From Dysgonomonas sp. 521 (GTDB taxonomy: Bacteria > Bacteroidota > Bacteroidia > Bacteroidales > Dysgonomonadaceae): a stretch of 32,267 bases of DNA. Position 1 is the stretch's first letter. The number at the start of each line of letters is the position of its first letter. The position numbers and the translations under genes were made by a program. Below the pieces are notes generated by a model. That model was not told where the DNA came from, searched no databases, and worked only from the letters and a program-made list of their open reading frames with translations. Positions 1 through 7,409 of this stretch are shown piece by piece. The stretch is taken from contig NZ_QVMO01000066.1 in the NCBI RefSeq assembly GCF_010501055.1, forward strand, positions 1-32,267, given 5' to 3'.

Positions 1-161
1 TATTATGTTATTATAATCAAACTCAAATATAATAATACTCGTGGGCTTATGCATATTTGCTATCGCCGTAATTCAAATACAAACATAGGAACTAATTATA
101 AGTGAATATCATACATTCGCACCATTATGAATATACAAATAGAAAACACATCTTCCAAATT

Positions 162-1439
162 ATGAAAAATGTAAAATACCCGTTTTATGTCATCTTCCTT
201 CTTGTCATCCTAAGTGCCTGTAGTAGTAGTGATGACCCTACAGAACCGACTGCTCCGGAAAAAGGTATATATCCCCGCTTTGCCGTTATTTCGGACATCC
301 ATGTAGGACGCCCCGATTCTAAAGATAAAGTAATCAGAGCCCTGAAGAATATTCAGGAACAAAACCCTTCACCGGATGCCATCTTTGTTGTAGGAGATAT
401 TACCGACTATTCGAAGGAAAGCCAGTACAATGGACTGATCCAACTATTCAATCAGAATGTAGCAAGTGATATACCCGTATACTACATGCTAGGCAACCAT
501 GATGTAGGATCGATAGACGGAGATCCACTGACCTTGTATATGAATAAACTCGGACAACCCTTACATCAGTATATAGAGATAAAAGGCTTTCCGTTTATCA
601 GCGTTAGCCTTACCAATATGTCCGCTACTTACGGACAAGAGGAAAAAGATTTCCTGTCGGCAGCGCTGGAAGACGCCAGTAAGAAGTATCCGAGCCATCC
701 CATTTTTCTATTCGCCCATATAGGTGTTCTCAATACAGTATATGGAACTAGGTTTTCGGATGGATGGGGTGTCGACAGTTTCGCCTCCATATTAAAAAAC
801 TATCCGCAGGTCATTATATTCTCCGGGCATTCGCATTTCCCGATAGGCGATCCGCGTTCTATCCATCAGCAAGACTTTACTTCTGTAAATGTAGGCAGCA
901 CAGCATACAGTGAAATAGAACCAGGATTCACAGAAGGAATACATCCTCCGGGAAATGAAGAAGTTACAGAAGGAATCATGGCTACTGTAGACGAAAACAT
1001 GAACGTGACATTAGAAAGGCTGGATACATACCGCGGGCAAGAGATCTTTCCCAGGTGGGTAGTTAAGGCGCCTCACAACGGTACGATGTTTACGTATGCC
1101 AACCGCGACGGCGGAAGCTCCCCTGCCTTCGATGCAAATGCCAAACCAACTGTAAGCAACATTACAATGAACAGCTGCACTATTTCATTTCCACAGGCGG
1201 CAGACGACGAGGTAGTCCATCACTACAAAGTAGAGATACTAAAGAACGGACAAGGATATAAGTCTATGACTATTTTCTCGCAGTTCTACCTGAATAGTGA
1301 TATGCCGGATTCCCTTAGCGCTAATTTCACGGAATTAGAGGCCGGAACGAAATATTCAGTACAGGTTATAGCCATAGATTCTTACAACAACCAGTCTGTA
1401 GCTATAACAACCCCGGAATTTACCACAAAAACAAACTGA
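162..1439 (+). CDS. Metallophosphoesterase lipoprotein with C-terminal fibronectin-III-like domain
   Basis: This is a predicted envelope-anchored calcineurin-like phosphoesterase of 425 residues; its substrate is unknown. An ATG at 162 is chosen over the GTG at 102 because it places a lipoprotein signal at the N-terminus: basic MKNVK, a hydrophobic core, and the lipobox LSAC with Cys20. The metal-binding motifs occur in the family order: D45-x-H47 (SDIHVG), G78-D79 (VVGDITDY), G111-N-H-D114 (LGNHD), then LFAHIG and GHSH further on. The last ~100 residues (from about APHNGTMF) read like a fibronectin type III fold, with alternating strands ending in YSVQVIAIDSYNNQS. The gene stands alone on this strand, converges on the next operon and shares a bidirectional terminator with it. 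A weak -7-like box (CATATTTG, 52-59) lies upstream. Phosphoesterase family assignment is firm; nucleotidase, phospholipase or sphingomyelinase activity cannot be told apart. Confidence 0.88.
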   Translation: MKNVKYPFYVIFLLVILSACSSSDDPTEPTAPEKGIYPRFAVISDIHVGRPDSKDKVIRALKNIQEQNPSPDAIFVVGDITDYSKESQYNGLIQLFNQNVASDIPVYYMLGNHDVGSIDGDPLTLYMNKLGQPLHQYIEIKGFPFISVSLTNMSATYGQEEKDFLSAALEDASKKYPSHPIFLFAHIGVLNTVYGTRFSDGWGVDSFASILKNYPQVIIFSGHSHFPIGDPRSIHQQDFTSVNVGSTAYSEIEPGFTEGIHPPGNEEVTEGIMATVDENMNVTLERLDTYRGQEIFPRWVVKAPHNGTMFTYANRDGGSSPAFDANAKPTVSNITMNSCTISFPQAADDEVVHHYKVEILKNGQGYKSMTIFSQFYLNSDMPDSLSANFTELEAGTKYSVQVIAIDSYNNQSVAITTPEFTTKTN

Positions 1440-1449
1440 TTATATGATT

Positions 1450-1483
1450 GAGAAAGGCCATTAATCAATGGTCTTTCTCTTTC
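1450..1483. terminator. Bidirectional terminator between convergent genes
   Basis: A 13-bp stem (GAGAAAGGCCATT / AATGGTCTTTCTC, one G-U pair) with a 4-nt loop is followed by TTTC on the plus strand. It sits between the convergent metallophosphoesterase and four-repeat lipoprotein genes. It overlaps the last codons of the minus-strand gene, so the hairpin also encodes that protein's C-terminus. Confidence 0.6.
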
Positions 1484-3081
1484 ATATCCCTGTAATATAC
1501 TTTTTGTCCAAGTACGCTATCAACACCTGCCGATACTAATATTTGTTCCATCACAACTATATCTTTTGTCAGTTGCCTGATTTTAAGCAAAGTATAATCT
1601 TCTGTATCAGGATTATTGTTATTGAAGAGTTTTAACTCTTTCCTCTCTTTATCCAGTATATACGTTCCCTTTACCGAATTTACCTGATATACTCCACCGG
1701 AATAACCATTTTCCTGCTTGTAAGTACCATCTTCACTGAAAGTAAATGTATCAAATATTACACTGGTAGGATTACCTTGCGACCATCCCCATCGTTCATT
1801 TCCAATAGTAAACTCACATGCTCGGTCAAGCTTTCGCTGATATACGACAGGTTTAGAATAAGGAGCCATTACTGTAACTGTAGTATCTGTCAGTACTGTA
1901 ATTAGTAACCTGTATTTATCCAGATTATTAGCAAAAAGTCCCAAATAAGAATCCAGTTCAACCATTTTCCCTTTCTTATCATCAACTCTGTACTTATTCA
2001 GCCTGGGAGTTGTAAAACCGATCCCGCCCAACGGTGGTTTTACAGGACTATCAGATGTTACATAAGTGCTATCACCCAGAAATATCAACTGGCTGGAAAA
2101 CCGTCCATCGTTCCTCGTCCAAACCTCGCTGTAAACATCCGGCTGAGTTGTCTGTTCATAACCGGAACCGAGGCTTTTACGAACATATCTTCTGGAGCCG
2201 GAATGCCGGGCTTGCTTCAGGATACCGGCACCCGATTCAGGCACGAAAACCACATCTACAGTAGTGTCTGTCAGATGTTTTATCTTTAGCCTTTGATTCT
2301 CAATCCGTATCTCGGGCAAACGTCCCATAGCATGAGGAGGAGTATGCCCCAAAGCCAATGATGGGAATACGGGAGATAAAGCAAGGTTTAACTCCATTTT
2401 ATCCTTATCGTATTTGTAACCGCCATTTTGCCGTTCTTCATATAATGTGCCTCCCGAATAAACAGTATTCCGGCTAAAGCTTTTATCAAAAAACACAATG
2501 GTATCGAACAACCCTCCGGTCATTCCAGTCTCATTACTGCACCACTCTTCATTTTCTATATCCGGATATGCCGTTTCGGGAAGAATAGGCTTCCATCGAA
2601 TAAGACTATCAGTAAAATGATAATCATAAGTATTCTGCATCAGGCCGGCTTCTGCTTTCTTACGCTGCAATACAGAATTAGCCGTTACGCTGGCCGGAAT
2701 CGTATTTGTAGCCCCCACCCCGCTGATAGTATTCTTATCCATTATCCGGAAATCATTTACCATATTTTGCGGTTGATGAGCAAATGTATCCTTCATACAA
2801 CTGTTCAGGCTCCGGTGCGTATAAAACAGGTCGACCCTGCCTGCAAACGGATTATAGATATATTCGCCCTTATAATTCTCGATATGATATGCGCCTCCTG
2901 AATAGCCTGTGGAATAAAGGAACTGCCCGTCATCGAAAAGGTATAACTGATTGACAAACACAGGGGAACCGCCATCCCAGCAACCAATAATATCGCCGGG
3001 TTGTACCTTTATTGTGTTAGTCTGGCTTTTGCAGCCAAAAGATAGGATTACAAGTAAGAAAGCAACGAAAATATTCTTCAT
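1465..3081 (-). CDS. Lipoprotein with four tandem beta-rich (lipocalin-like) repeats
   Basis: This is a 538-residue predicted lipoprotein: MKNIF, a hydrophobic stretch, and lipobox LSFGC with Cys17. No enzyme motif is visible. The mature chain consists of four diverged units starting near residues 27, 178, 318 and 428. Each unit runs: a Trp/Cys strand (IIGCWDGG, NEEWCSNE, SEVWTRND, NERWGWSQ); F/L..(D)G.(Y/F); a GYSGG.Y or equivalent Gly-Gly turn; KG.Y..D....L.LF; and a closing strand such as LTDTTVDVVF. This order resembles lipocalin-like domains, but that is inference from pattern only. It begins 9 bp after the DUF6569-like gene ends, so the two are very probably cotranscribed. The sequence gives no direct clue to a ligand; surface or periplasmic binding is the simplest guess. 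Confidence 0.75.
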   Translation of the reverse strand: MKNIFVAFLLVILSFGCKSQTNTIKVQPGDIIGCWDGGSPVFVNQLYLFDDGQFLYSTGYSGGAYHIENYKGEYIYNPFAGRVDLFYTHRSLNSCMKDTFAHQPQNMVNDFRIMDKNTISGVGATNTIPASVTANSVLQRKKAEAGLMQNTYDYHFTDSLIRWKPILPETAYPDIENEEWCSNETGMTGGLFDTIVFFDKSFSRNTVYSGGTLYEERQNGGYKYDKDKMELNLALSPVFPSLALGHTPPHAMGRLPEIRIENQRLKIKHLTDTTVDVVFVPESGAGILKQARHSGSRRYVRKSLGSGYEQTTQPDVYSEVWTRNDGRFSSQLIFLGDSTYVTSDSPVKPPLGGIGFTTPRLNKYRVDDKKGKMVELDSYLGLFANNLDKYRLLITVLTDTTVTVMAPYSKPVVYQRKLDRACEFTIGNERWGWSQGNPTSVIFDTFTFSEDGTYKQENGYSGGVYQVNSVKGTYILDKERKELKLFNNNNPDTEDYTLLKIRQLTKDIVVMEQILVSAGVDSVLGQKVYYRDMKEKDH

Positions 3082-3090
3082 CTGTATATT

Positions 3091-4164
3091 TTATCTATTC
3101 CTTCTTATGGGAACCTGATTCAACAATTGTATCCGATCTTGCGGTACTTGATTTTGCATCTGACCGGATTCTATTCCTTCTGTCGAATAAATACTTACAT
3201 GCACAGGTCTGGCTGTGCTCATCTCAGTATTGTACGAACTGAACATGGTGCTTTTATCTGTCTTATGTTTCCGTTCAAGCATATTATCTGCGATACGGCT
3301 GTCTTCGGTATTACCCGCCTGCGCATTCTTTATAAAGGCTGTGATACTCCCGGCAGACAGATTGTCTATAGCTATATCTTCCCTGTATTCAGACACGGCC
3401 TCATTAGCTGCCGCCTCAAGTAGTTTAGCCTGCAATTTTGAAAACAACTGTGCATTTTCGAACCATTCCACAGTAGAAACCTTTCCATTAATGCAGAAGG
3501 CGAACCCTACAACATTCTTATTATTGTCGAATGCGGGTTGTAAGGCCTTGATATAATCCTGCACAGTAGTCCGAAGTTCCTTATTCTCCAATGTCAGTTG
3601 CAGGCTGGTAGCCGATTGCTTGCTTTTTACATCCGCCTTCACATTTGCCCCCGCATTGGTCTGATAGGCCGACACCTCCGCCCATACCGACGACTGGTCT
3701 TTTTTTTCGCGCGCGGCTATCTTCAGGTTACGGTTACTCAGTGTTTGTGCAGACGTAGAGAAGTTAGCCAGGCTCTCCCCTCCCCTTTGGCTCCAACGGC
3801 TCCTTTCCACACAAAACGATTTCAGAGGCACCTTTTTTGCCGAAGGTTTCAATACCAGATCTATACCGATTGTACGGTCTTGCTTACCTCCTTTTACGAT
3901 GTCACCAGCCATGATAAAGACATGGTTATTAGAAAGGTTATCCACAGACAACTCACTTACCGTACCGATTTCCTTTAGCTCAATCTTACTTTGCTTCATA
4001 GCTTCCGCCAATGTCAGGTACTCATTCGAAGACTGGTCGTTGCTTTCCAGTAAATAAATACTGAGATTCTTATACGAATAAACTTTATTATTCACTGTAG
4101 GCTGTGCACATAGCTGTGTAGCAATAGCAGCAATTAACAACGAGAGTAAAAGATATTTTTTCAT
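3091..4164 (-). CDS. Secreted ARPP-1/DUF6569-like protein
   Basis: The 357-residue protein has a cleavable signal peptide (MKKYLLLSLLIAAIATQLCAQ, probable cut after LCA). The central region carries the hallmark string of the ARPP-1/DUF6569 group as I remember it: L.E.GTVSELSVDNLS, then GDIVKGGKQDRTIG, then VPLKSFCVERSRWS. Downstream, about residues 125-200 are polar and Gln/Ser/Lys-rich. An AVEWFENAQLF-type segment (here VSTVEWFENAQLF) comes near residue 230. The C-terminal ~60 residues look unstructured and end in basic RRNR. No catalytic residues are obvious. It is the first gene of a two-gene envelope operon with the four-repeat lipoprotein, and a TATATTTG box lies 28 bp upstream of the start. 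The family name is from recall and its function is not known; both point to the periplasm. Confidence 0.75.
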   Translation of the reverse strand: MKKYLLLSLLIAAIATQLCAQPTVNNKVYSYKNLSIYLLESNDQSSNEYLTLAEAMKQSKIELKEIGTVSELSVDNLSNNHVFIMAGDIVKGGKQDRTIGIDLVLKPSAKKVPLKSFCVERSRWSQRGGESLANFSTSAQTLSNRNLKIAAREKKDQSSVWAEVSAYQTNAGANVKADVKSKQSATSLQLTLENKELRTTVQDYIKALQPAFDNNKNVVGFAFCINGKVSTVEWFENAQLFSKLQAKLLEAAANEAVSEYREDIAIDNLSAGSITAFIKNAQAGNTEDSRIADNMLERKHKTDKSTMFSSYNTEMSTARPVHVSIYSTEGIESGQMQNQVPQDRIQLLNQVPIRRNR

Positions 4165-4191
4165 AACTGTGTTATTTTAGGTTATTTATTT

Positions 4192-4199
4192 CAAATATA
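4192..4199 (-). promoter_or_regulatory. Promoter -7 box for the DUF6569-like/lipoprotein operon
   Basis: On the minus strand this reads TATATTTG, a perfect match to the Bacteroidota -7 consensus TAnnTTTG, 28 bp before the start codon. A -33 TTTG element is not clear. Confidence 0.5.
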
Positions 4200-4235
4200 G
4201 ACAACCATAAATTATCGTACCTGCAAGAATGGGTA

Positions 4236-4305
4236 TGTTACTTTTTTCAGTTGGTAAAACGAAGCTTTAAAATGGTAGAGCCGGCCAATAAACCAAAAAG
4301 TAACA
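4236..4305. repeat. AAAAGTAACA-type inverted repeat, copy 1
   Basis: TGTTACTTTTT near 4236 and AAAAAGTAACA at 4295-4305 form an inverted pair. The same ends recur at 4349-4400, 17949-18000, 18067-18120 and 25679-25739. In this copy the ends are present but the internal GTGACA motif is not. Confidence 0.55.
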
Positions 4306-4348
4306 ACCCACAAAACAACATACAACTAATAATCAACCTTTTACATAC

Positions 4349-4400
4349 AAAAAGTGACAAAAGTGACTCTTTTTCACACTTTTATCTTGTTACTTTTTCT
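4349..4400. repeat. AAAAGTGACAAAAGTGAC repeat, copy 2
   Basis: The unit opens with AAAAAGTGACAAAAGTGAC and closes with TGTTACTTTTT about 50 bp later, giving an imperfect foldback. It lies directly beside copy 1 in the long gene-free stretch before rplY. Confidence 0.65.
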
Positions 4401-4424
4401 ACCTGACAAAAATCAGTAAACACC

Positions 4425-4661
4425 TATATATTATGCGAATCAGGGGTTAATTGTGCTATTTTTTGTCCCTTTAGGGACTGAATGTTGGTAGAAAGAAGCT
4501 TTAACCGGTTAATTGCGTGCCGTCAGGTACGCAATATCTACAGAACAATTCACATTTTGTACCTGACGGCACAAAAAAACGAATTTCATTCATGTTTCTA
4601 CCAATATGATGTGCCTAACGGCACATTTAACCCTTGATTCGCATATATTAGATAATTTTAT
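4425..4661. repeat. Composite inverted-repeat element with GGTAGAAA hairpin units
   Basis: Nested inverted repeats surround a centre near 4545. The outer pair is TATGCGAATCAGGGGTTAA (4432-4450) against TTAACCCTTGATTCGCATA (imperfect). The middle pair is TTGGTAGAAA (4485-4494) against TTTCTACCAA (4595-4604). The inner pair is GTGCCGTCAGGTAC (4517-4530) against GTACCTGACGGCAC (4559-4572). Local hairpins GTCCCTTTAGGGAC (4465-4478) and ATGTGCCTAACGGCACAT (4609-4626) each lie next to a GGTAGAAA. The right outer end reappears alone at 18437-18471. No reading frame of note is present. Confidence 0.7.
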
Positions 4662-4700
4662 ACGATTTCGATAATGATGTAAGATAAGAAATTATTACAA

Positions 4701-4919
4701 TAGAGTTTATATTCAATAAGATTATATATGGTTTATTCTCTGTGATTTAATTGCCTCCTGCTTTAGCTGGAGGATAATAGTCTAATCAGATAATGGCTTT
4801 AGCCAAAATGTTTTGACTAAAGTCGTTTTCTATCTGTATTATTATCCACGACTTGAAAGTCGTGGCAACTAAAACTCCTAAAAATATGCATCTTACTCTT
4901 TTATTGAATATAAACTCTA
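4701..4919. repeat. 219-bp element with perfect 19-bp terminal inverted repeats
   Basis: TAGAGTTTATATTCAATAA (4701-4719) is the exact reverse complement of 4901-4919. The interior holds three smaller foldbacks: CCTCC...GGAGG near 4755, TGGCTTTAGCCA near 4795, and CCACGACTTGAAAGTCGTGG (20 nt) near 4845. No coding potential is visible and no clear target duplication was found. It looks like a small non-autonomous or structural intergenic repeat. Confidence 0.7.
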
Positions 4920-4950
4920 ATAAATAAGAAGGGGGAAAACTACGTATTGA

Positions 4951-4980
4951 ATGCCATCAGGCATTATCGCTCGGTAGAAA
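4951..4980 (+). repeat. Solo hairpin-GGTAGAAA unit
   Basis: ATGCCATCAGGCAT (4951-4964) folds back with a 4-nt loop. After a short ATCGCTC-type spacer it is followed by GGTAGAAA (4973-4980). This is the same architecture as the units in the 4425-4661 element, but with a different stem sequence. Confidence 0.5.
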
Positions 4981-5219
4981 AAAGTAGCTAAAACATTAGG
5001 GATGTATCAAAAGCCTGTCATTCCGTGCCTGACACGGAATCCTCAAAAAGCGCAGCTTGATTATGAGAGCATTGCCCTAGCGCCTGAATCCTAAACTTCT
5101 GCCTTTCAGGCTACAGAATCCGGTTTTTACTTCCACAGGCAGCGCTTCGTTCCTGTGATTGATAAATCCGGCTCTTGATTCTCATTAATATTTTAATCAT
5201 TCAAAGATTAGGAAAATAG
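4981..5219. other. Remaining gene-free DNA before rplY
   Basis: No convincing gene is present. The only clear structure is a hairpin ATTCCGTG-cctga-CACGGAAT at 5020-5040, typical of dispersed intergenic repeats. It is followed by CAGG/CCTG-rich stretches (5085-5180) that read like decayed repeat sequence. Confidence 0.5.
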
Positions 5220-5231
5220 CGACAAAACAAT

Positions 5232-5239
5232 TATCTTTG
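5232..5239 (+). promoter_or_regulatory. Promoter -7 box for the rplY operon
   Basis: TATCTTTG matches TAnnTTTG perfectly and is followed by the common GCACC initiation context. It is 81 bp before the rplY start, implying a leader of about 75 nt. The -33 element is weak. Confidence 0.6.
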
Positions 5240-5320
5240 CACCGCTTTTATAAGCCCGTACGTGTGATGGGAATGAGGAAGCAATCCTTAATTTGAGTAA
5301 CACAATTTTAAAATTAAAAA

Positions 5321-5899
5321 ATGAAAACATTTGAATTAAAAGGCGAAGTAAGAACCGACCTTGGCAAAAAAGCGACAAAGGCTTTCCGTAAAGAAGACAA
5401 AATTCCGGCTGTGATCTATGGTGGCGAGCAGGAAGAAGCAATTCACTTTGCTGTGACTAACAGTGATGTACGTAAATTGATCTATACTCCTGAAATTTTC
5501 CTTGTAGACCTTACAGTAGGTAAAAACAACTATAAAGCGATATTGAAAGACATACAGGTACACCCTGTTACAGATGCAATCCTGCACCTTGACTTCCTTC
5601 ATGTATTCGAGAACAAACCTATCACTATCGACGTTCCGGTAGTATTGGACGGGCTAGCAGAAGGTGTGAAAGCAGGGGGTAAACTTTCTCTTGACCTGCG
5701 TAAGATAAAAGTGAAAGCACTTTACAATAAAATTCCTGAAAAAGTACATGTTGACGTTACAAGCCTTGCACTTGGCAAATCTATCCAGGTAGGAGACCTT
5801 CACTTCGAAGGACTTGAACTGCTTAACGCTAAGAATGGTGTTGTTTGCCGCGTTCAATTGACTCGTGCTGCAAGAGGTCTTGCTGCTAAGAACGGCTAA
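5321..5899 (+). CDS. rplY: 50S ribosomal protein L25 (Ctc form)
   Basis: This 192-residue protein is the long, two-domain bacterial L25 that binds 5S rRNA in the large ribosomal subunit. The N-terminal L25 domain (about 1-92) starts MKTFELKGEVRTDLGKKATKAFRKEDKIPAVIYGG and continues through KAILKDIQVHPVTDAILHLDFLHV. The C-terminal beta domain (about 95-185) contains ITIDVPVVLDGLAEGVKAGGKL and the VHVDVTSLALGKSIQVGDL strand pattern. Length and order match the CTC family. The start is the first ATG after an A-rich AAAATTAAAAA stretch typical of Bacteroidota translation starts. It leads an operon with pth and the S4 protein, although 103 bp separate it from pth, so differential expression is possible. 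Confidence 0.95.
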   Translation: MKTFELKGEVRTDLGKKATKAFRKEDKIPAVIYGGEQEEAIHFAVTNSDVRKLIYTPEIFLVDLTVGKNNYKAILKDIQVHPVTDAILHLDFLHVFENKPITIDVPVVLDGLAEGVKAGGKLSLDLRKIKVKALYNKIPEKVHVDVTSLALGKSIQVGDLHFEGLELLNAKNGVVCRVQLTRAARGLAAKNG

Positions 5900-6002
5900 A
5901 TAATTAGTGAAATTTAAAGATTTTATTATTTAAAGATTCAATGATAAGTACTTGATTAATATGAGAGTTTTCTTGAATTTTTGAATTTTAAATATTACTA
6001 AA

Positions 6003-6566
6003 ATGAAATACTTGATTGCCGGCCTCGGTAATATTGGTAGAGAATACGAATATACCCGCCACAACATAGGATTCAGAGTATTGGACGCTTTAGCTAAAGC
6101 GTCCAATATTGTTTTTGCCGACAGGCGTTACGGCTTTGTTTCCGAACTGAGGGTAAAAGGACGCACCCTCATCCTGCTGAAACCATCCACATTTATGAAC
6201 CTCAGCGGCAACGCCGTCCGGTACTGGCTCAATCATGAGAAAATACCGGTGGAGAACCTACTGGTAGTAGTAGACGACCTGGCTCTGCCTTTCGGCACTT
6301 TACGTATGAAAGGCAAAGGAAGCAGCGCCGGACATAACGGACTGGGAAACATACAATCGGTACTCGGCACACAAGAGTATGCACGCCTGCGCTTCGGCAT
6401 AGGGAGCGATTTCTCCAGAGGCGGACAGGTAGGTTACGTATTGGACGATTTCACGGATGAAGAAGAAAAAGAGCTTCCGGCGAAACTGGAAACCTGCGGC
6501 GAAATTATCAAAAGCTTCTGTCTTGCAGGAATACAAAATACTATGAACCAGTATAATAATAAATAA
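6003..6566 (+). CDS. pth: Peptidyl-tRNA hydrolase
   Basis: This 187-residue enzyme cleaves the ester bond of peptidyl-tRNAs released from stalled ribosomes, recycling tRNA. Family motifs are all present: AGLGNIGREYEYTRHNIGF near the N-terminus (Asn and catalytic His in TRHNIGF), LLKPSTFMNLSG, VVVDDLALPFG, and KGKGSSAGHNGLGNIQ. Length is normal for the family. Its stop codon and the next ATG are separated by one base, so it is translationally close-coupled to the S4 gene. A perfect 30-bp palindrome (6079-6108) lies inside the coding sequence over the residues LDALAKASNI without breaking the frame, which is odd for a conserved gene. Confidence 0.96.
   Translation: MKYLIAGLGNIGREYEYTRHNIGFRVLDALAKASNIVFADRRYGFVSELRVKGRTLILLKPSTFMNLSGNAVRYWLNHEKIPVENLLVVVDDLALPFGTLRMKGKGSSAGHNGLGNIQSVLGTQEYARLRFGIGSDFSRGGQVGYVLDDFTDEEEKELPAKLETCGEIIKSFCLAGIQNTMNQYNNK
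6079..6108. repeat. Perfect 30-bp palindrome inside pth
   Basis: The sequence is its own reverse complement over 30 bp, with left arm TATTGGACGCTTTAG and its mirror as the right arm. It would form a 13-bp RNA stem with a tight 4-nt loop within the pth message. Confidence 0.8.
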
Positions 6567-6567
6567 T

Positions 6568-6999
6568 ATGGCTAAAGGCGAACCAAAAAATGAAGTACGC
6601 ATAGATAAATGGCTATGGGCCGTGCGCCTTTTCAAAACACGCTCCATAGCAATAGAGGCATGCAAAAAAGGGCGTATTACAATAAAAGGTGTTACGATAA
6701 AACCTTCGCGGATGATTAAGATAGGCGATGTAATAGAAGTACGCCGCCCTCCGGTGACCTATTCCTTTGAGGTGCTAAACCTTTCGGAGAGCAGGATGGG
6801 AGCCAAACTTGTACCCGACTTCATGAAGGATGTGACGCCACCATCGCAACTGGAGATTCTGGAGATATCGAAAGTCAGCGGATTTGTTGACCGTGCCCGC
6901 GGAACAGGACGCCCTACCAAGAAAGACCGCAGGGATCTGGATCAGTTTGCGGAAGATTATTCATTCTTCGATGACTGGGATCTGGATGAAGAAGATTAA
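6568..6999 (+). CDS. S4-domain RNA-binding protein (HslR/Hsp15-like)
   Basis: The 143-residue protein opens with an S4 RNA-binding domain: RIDKWLWAVRLFKTRSIAIEACKKGRITIKG, then IKPSRMIKIGDVIEV (about residues 12-60). This is the layout of Hsp15/HslR, which binds 50S subunits carrying stranded nascent chains. The C-terminal half (GTGRPTKKDRRDLDQFAEDY) is the usual Bacteroidota extension and ends in an acidic tail, DDWDLDEED. It starts one base after the pth stop. Together with pth and rplY it fits a ribosome-rescue and ribosome-structure operon. The operon ends at a strong palindromic terminator 31 bp downstream. Confidence 0.88.
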   Translation: MAKGEPKNEVRIDKWLWAVRLFKTRSIAIEACKKGRITIKGVTIKPSRMIKIGDVIEVRRPPVTYSFEVLNLSESRMGAKLVPDFMKDVTPPSQLEILEISKVSGFVDRARGTGRPTKKDRRDLDQFAEDYSFFDDWDLDEED

Positions 7000-7030
7000 G
7001 AGTTTCATCTTACACAGAAACTATTATACG

Positions 7031-7066
7031 TGAAGTTATCCGGTACCGGATAACTTCATTTGTTTT
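7031..7066 (+). terminator. Terminator of the rplY-pth-S4 operon
   Basis: A perfect 28-bp palindrome (7031-7058, arms TGAAGTTATCCGG and complement around TA) is followed by TTTGTTTT. It is 31 bp after the S4 gene stop and symmetric, so it could act in both directions. Confidence 0.8.
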
Positions 7067-7149
7067 AATGCGATTATTATAAATTAATATTGCAGGACAT
7101 TTTGACAGTTAAAAAACACCCAAATAAGTTCTCACACAGGATATAAGTA

Positions 7150-7343
7150 CTTATAAATATTTATAAATCGATAAAACTGTTAATACTTTCCGTTTCAACA
7201 CCTTATCGAAACGAATGGTACATATATTGCCTTAAGTACAATGTAGTAAACCTACTTACAGGTTATCGGGTATAACCAAGAAGAGAACATTCTCATATAT
7301 TCATTTTAGAGGTTATTCTTGTGAAAGAGTAACCTCTTTTTTT
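7150..7343 (+). ncRNA. Candidate small RNA or orphan leader ending in a terminator
   Basis: Between the S4 operon terminator and the cobalamin riboswitch lies about 190 bp without a reading frame that nevertheless ends in a good intrinsic terminator. Foldbacks inside include CGTTTC...GAAACG (near 7188-7215), GGTTA-tcggg-TAACC-like pairing (near 7261) and GAGAA-ca-TTCTC (near 7283). The 5' end is not defined; a poor -7-like TACTTTCC occurs near 7183. It could be a stable small RNA (size would suit a 6S-like RNA) or a remnant. No family is assigned. Confidence 0.3.
7308..7343 (+). terminator. Intrinsic terminator upstream of the riboswitch
   Basis: AGAGGTTA (7308-7315) pairs with TAACCTCT (7330-7337), and the arm runs straight into a run of eight T (7336-7343). 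No gene ends nearby on this strand; the S4 operon already has its own terminator 250 bp upstream. Confidence 0.75.
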
Positions 7344-7372
7344 CGCTGTTAAAAACTTTCCCGCAAATAAAC

Positions 7373-7401
7373 TTGTTCTTATATAGAATTCAATATCTTT
7401 G
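7373..7401 (+). promoter_or_regulatory. Promoter for the cobalamin riboswitch transcript
   Basis: TATCTTTG (7394-7401) is a perfect TAnnTTTG -7 box, with TTGT at 7373-7376 at the right distance for a -33 element. Transcription would start close to 7408, right at the 5' edge of the riboswitch fold. Confidence 0.65.
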
Positions 7402-7409
7402 TTTTCATA

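Noticed and set aside
102..161. Upstream GTG start for the metallophosphoesterase
   Set aside because: It would put 20 polar residues before the lipoprotein signal; the ATG at 162 gives a normal SPII leader.
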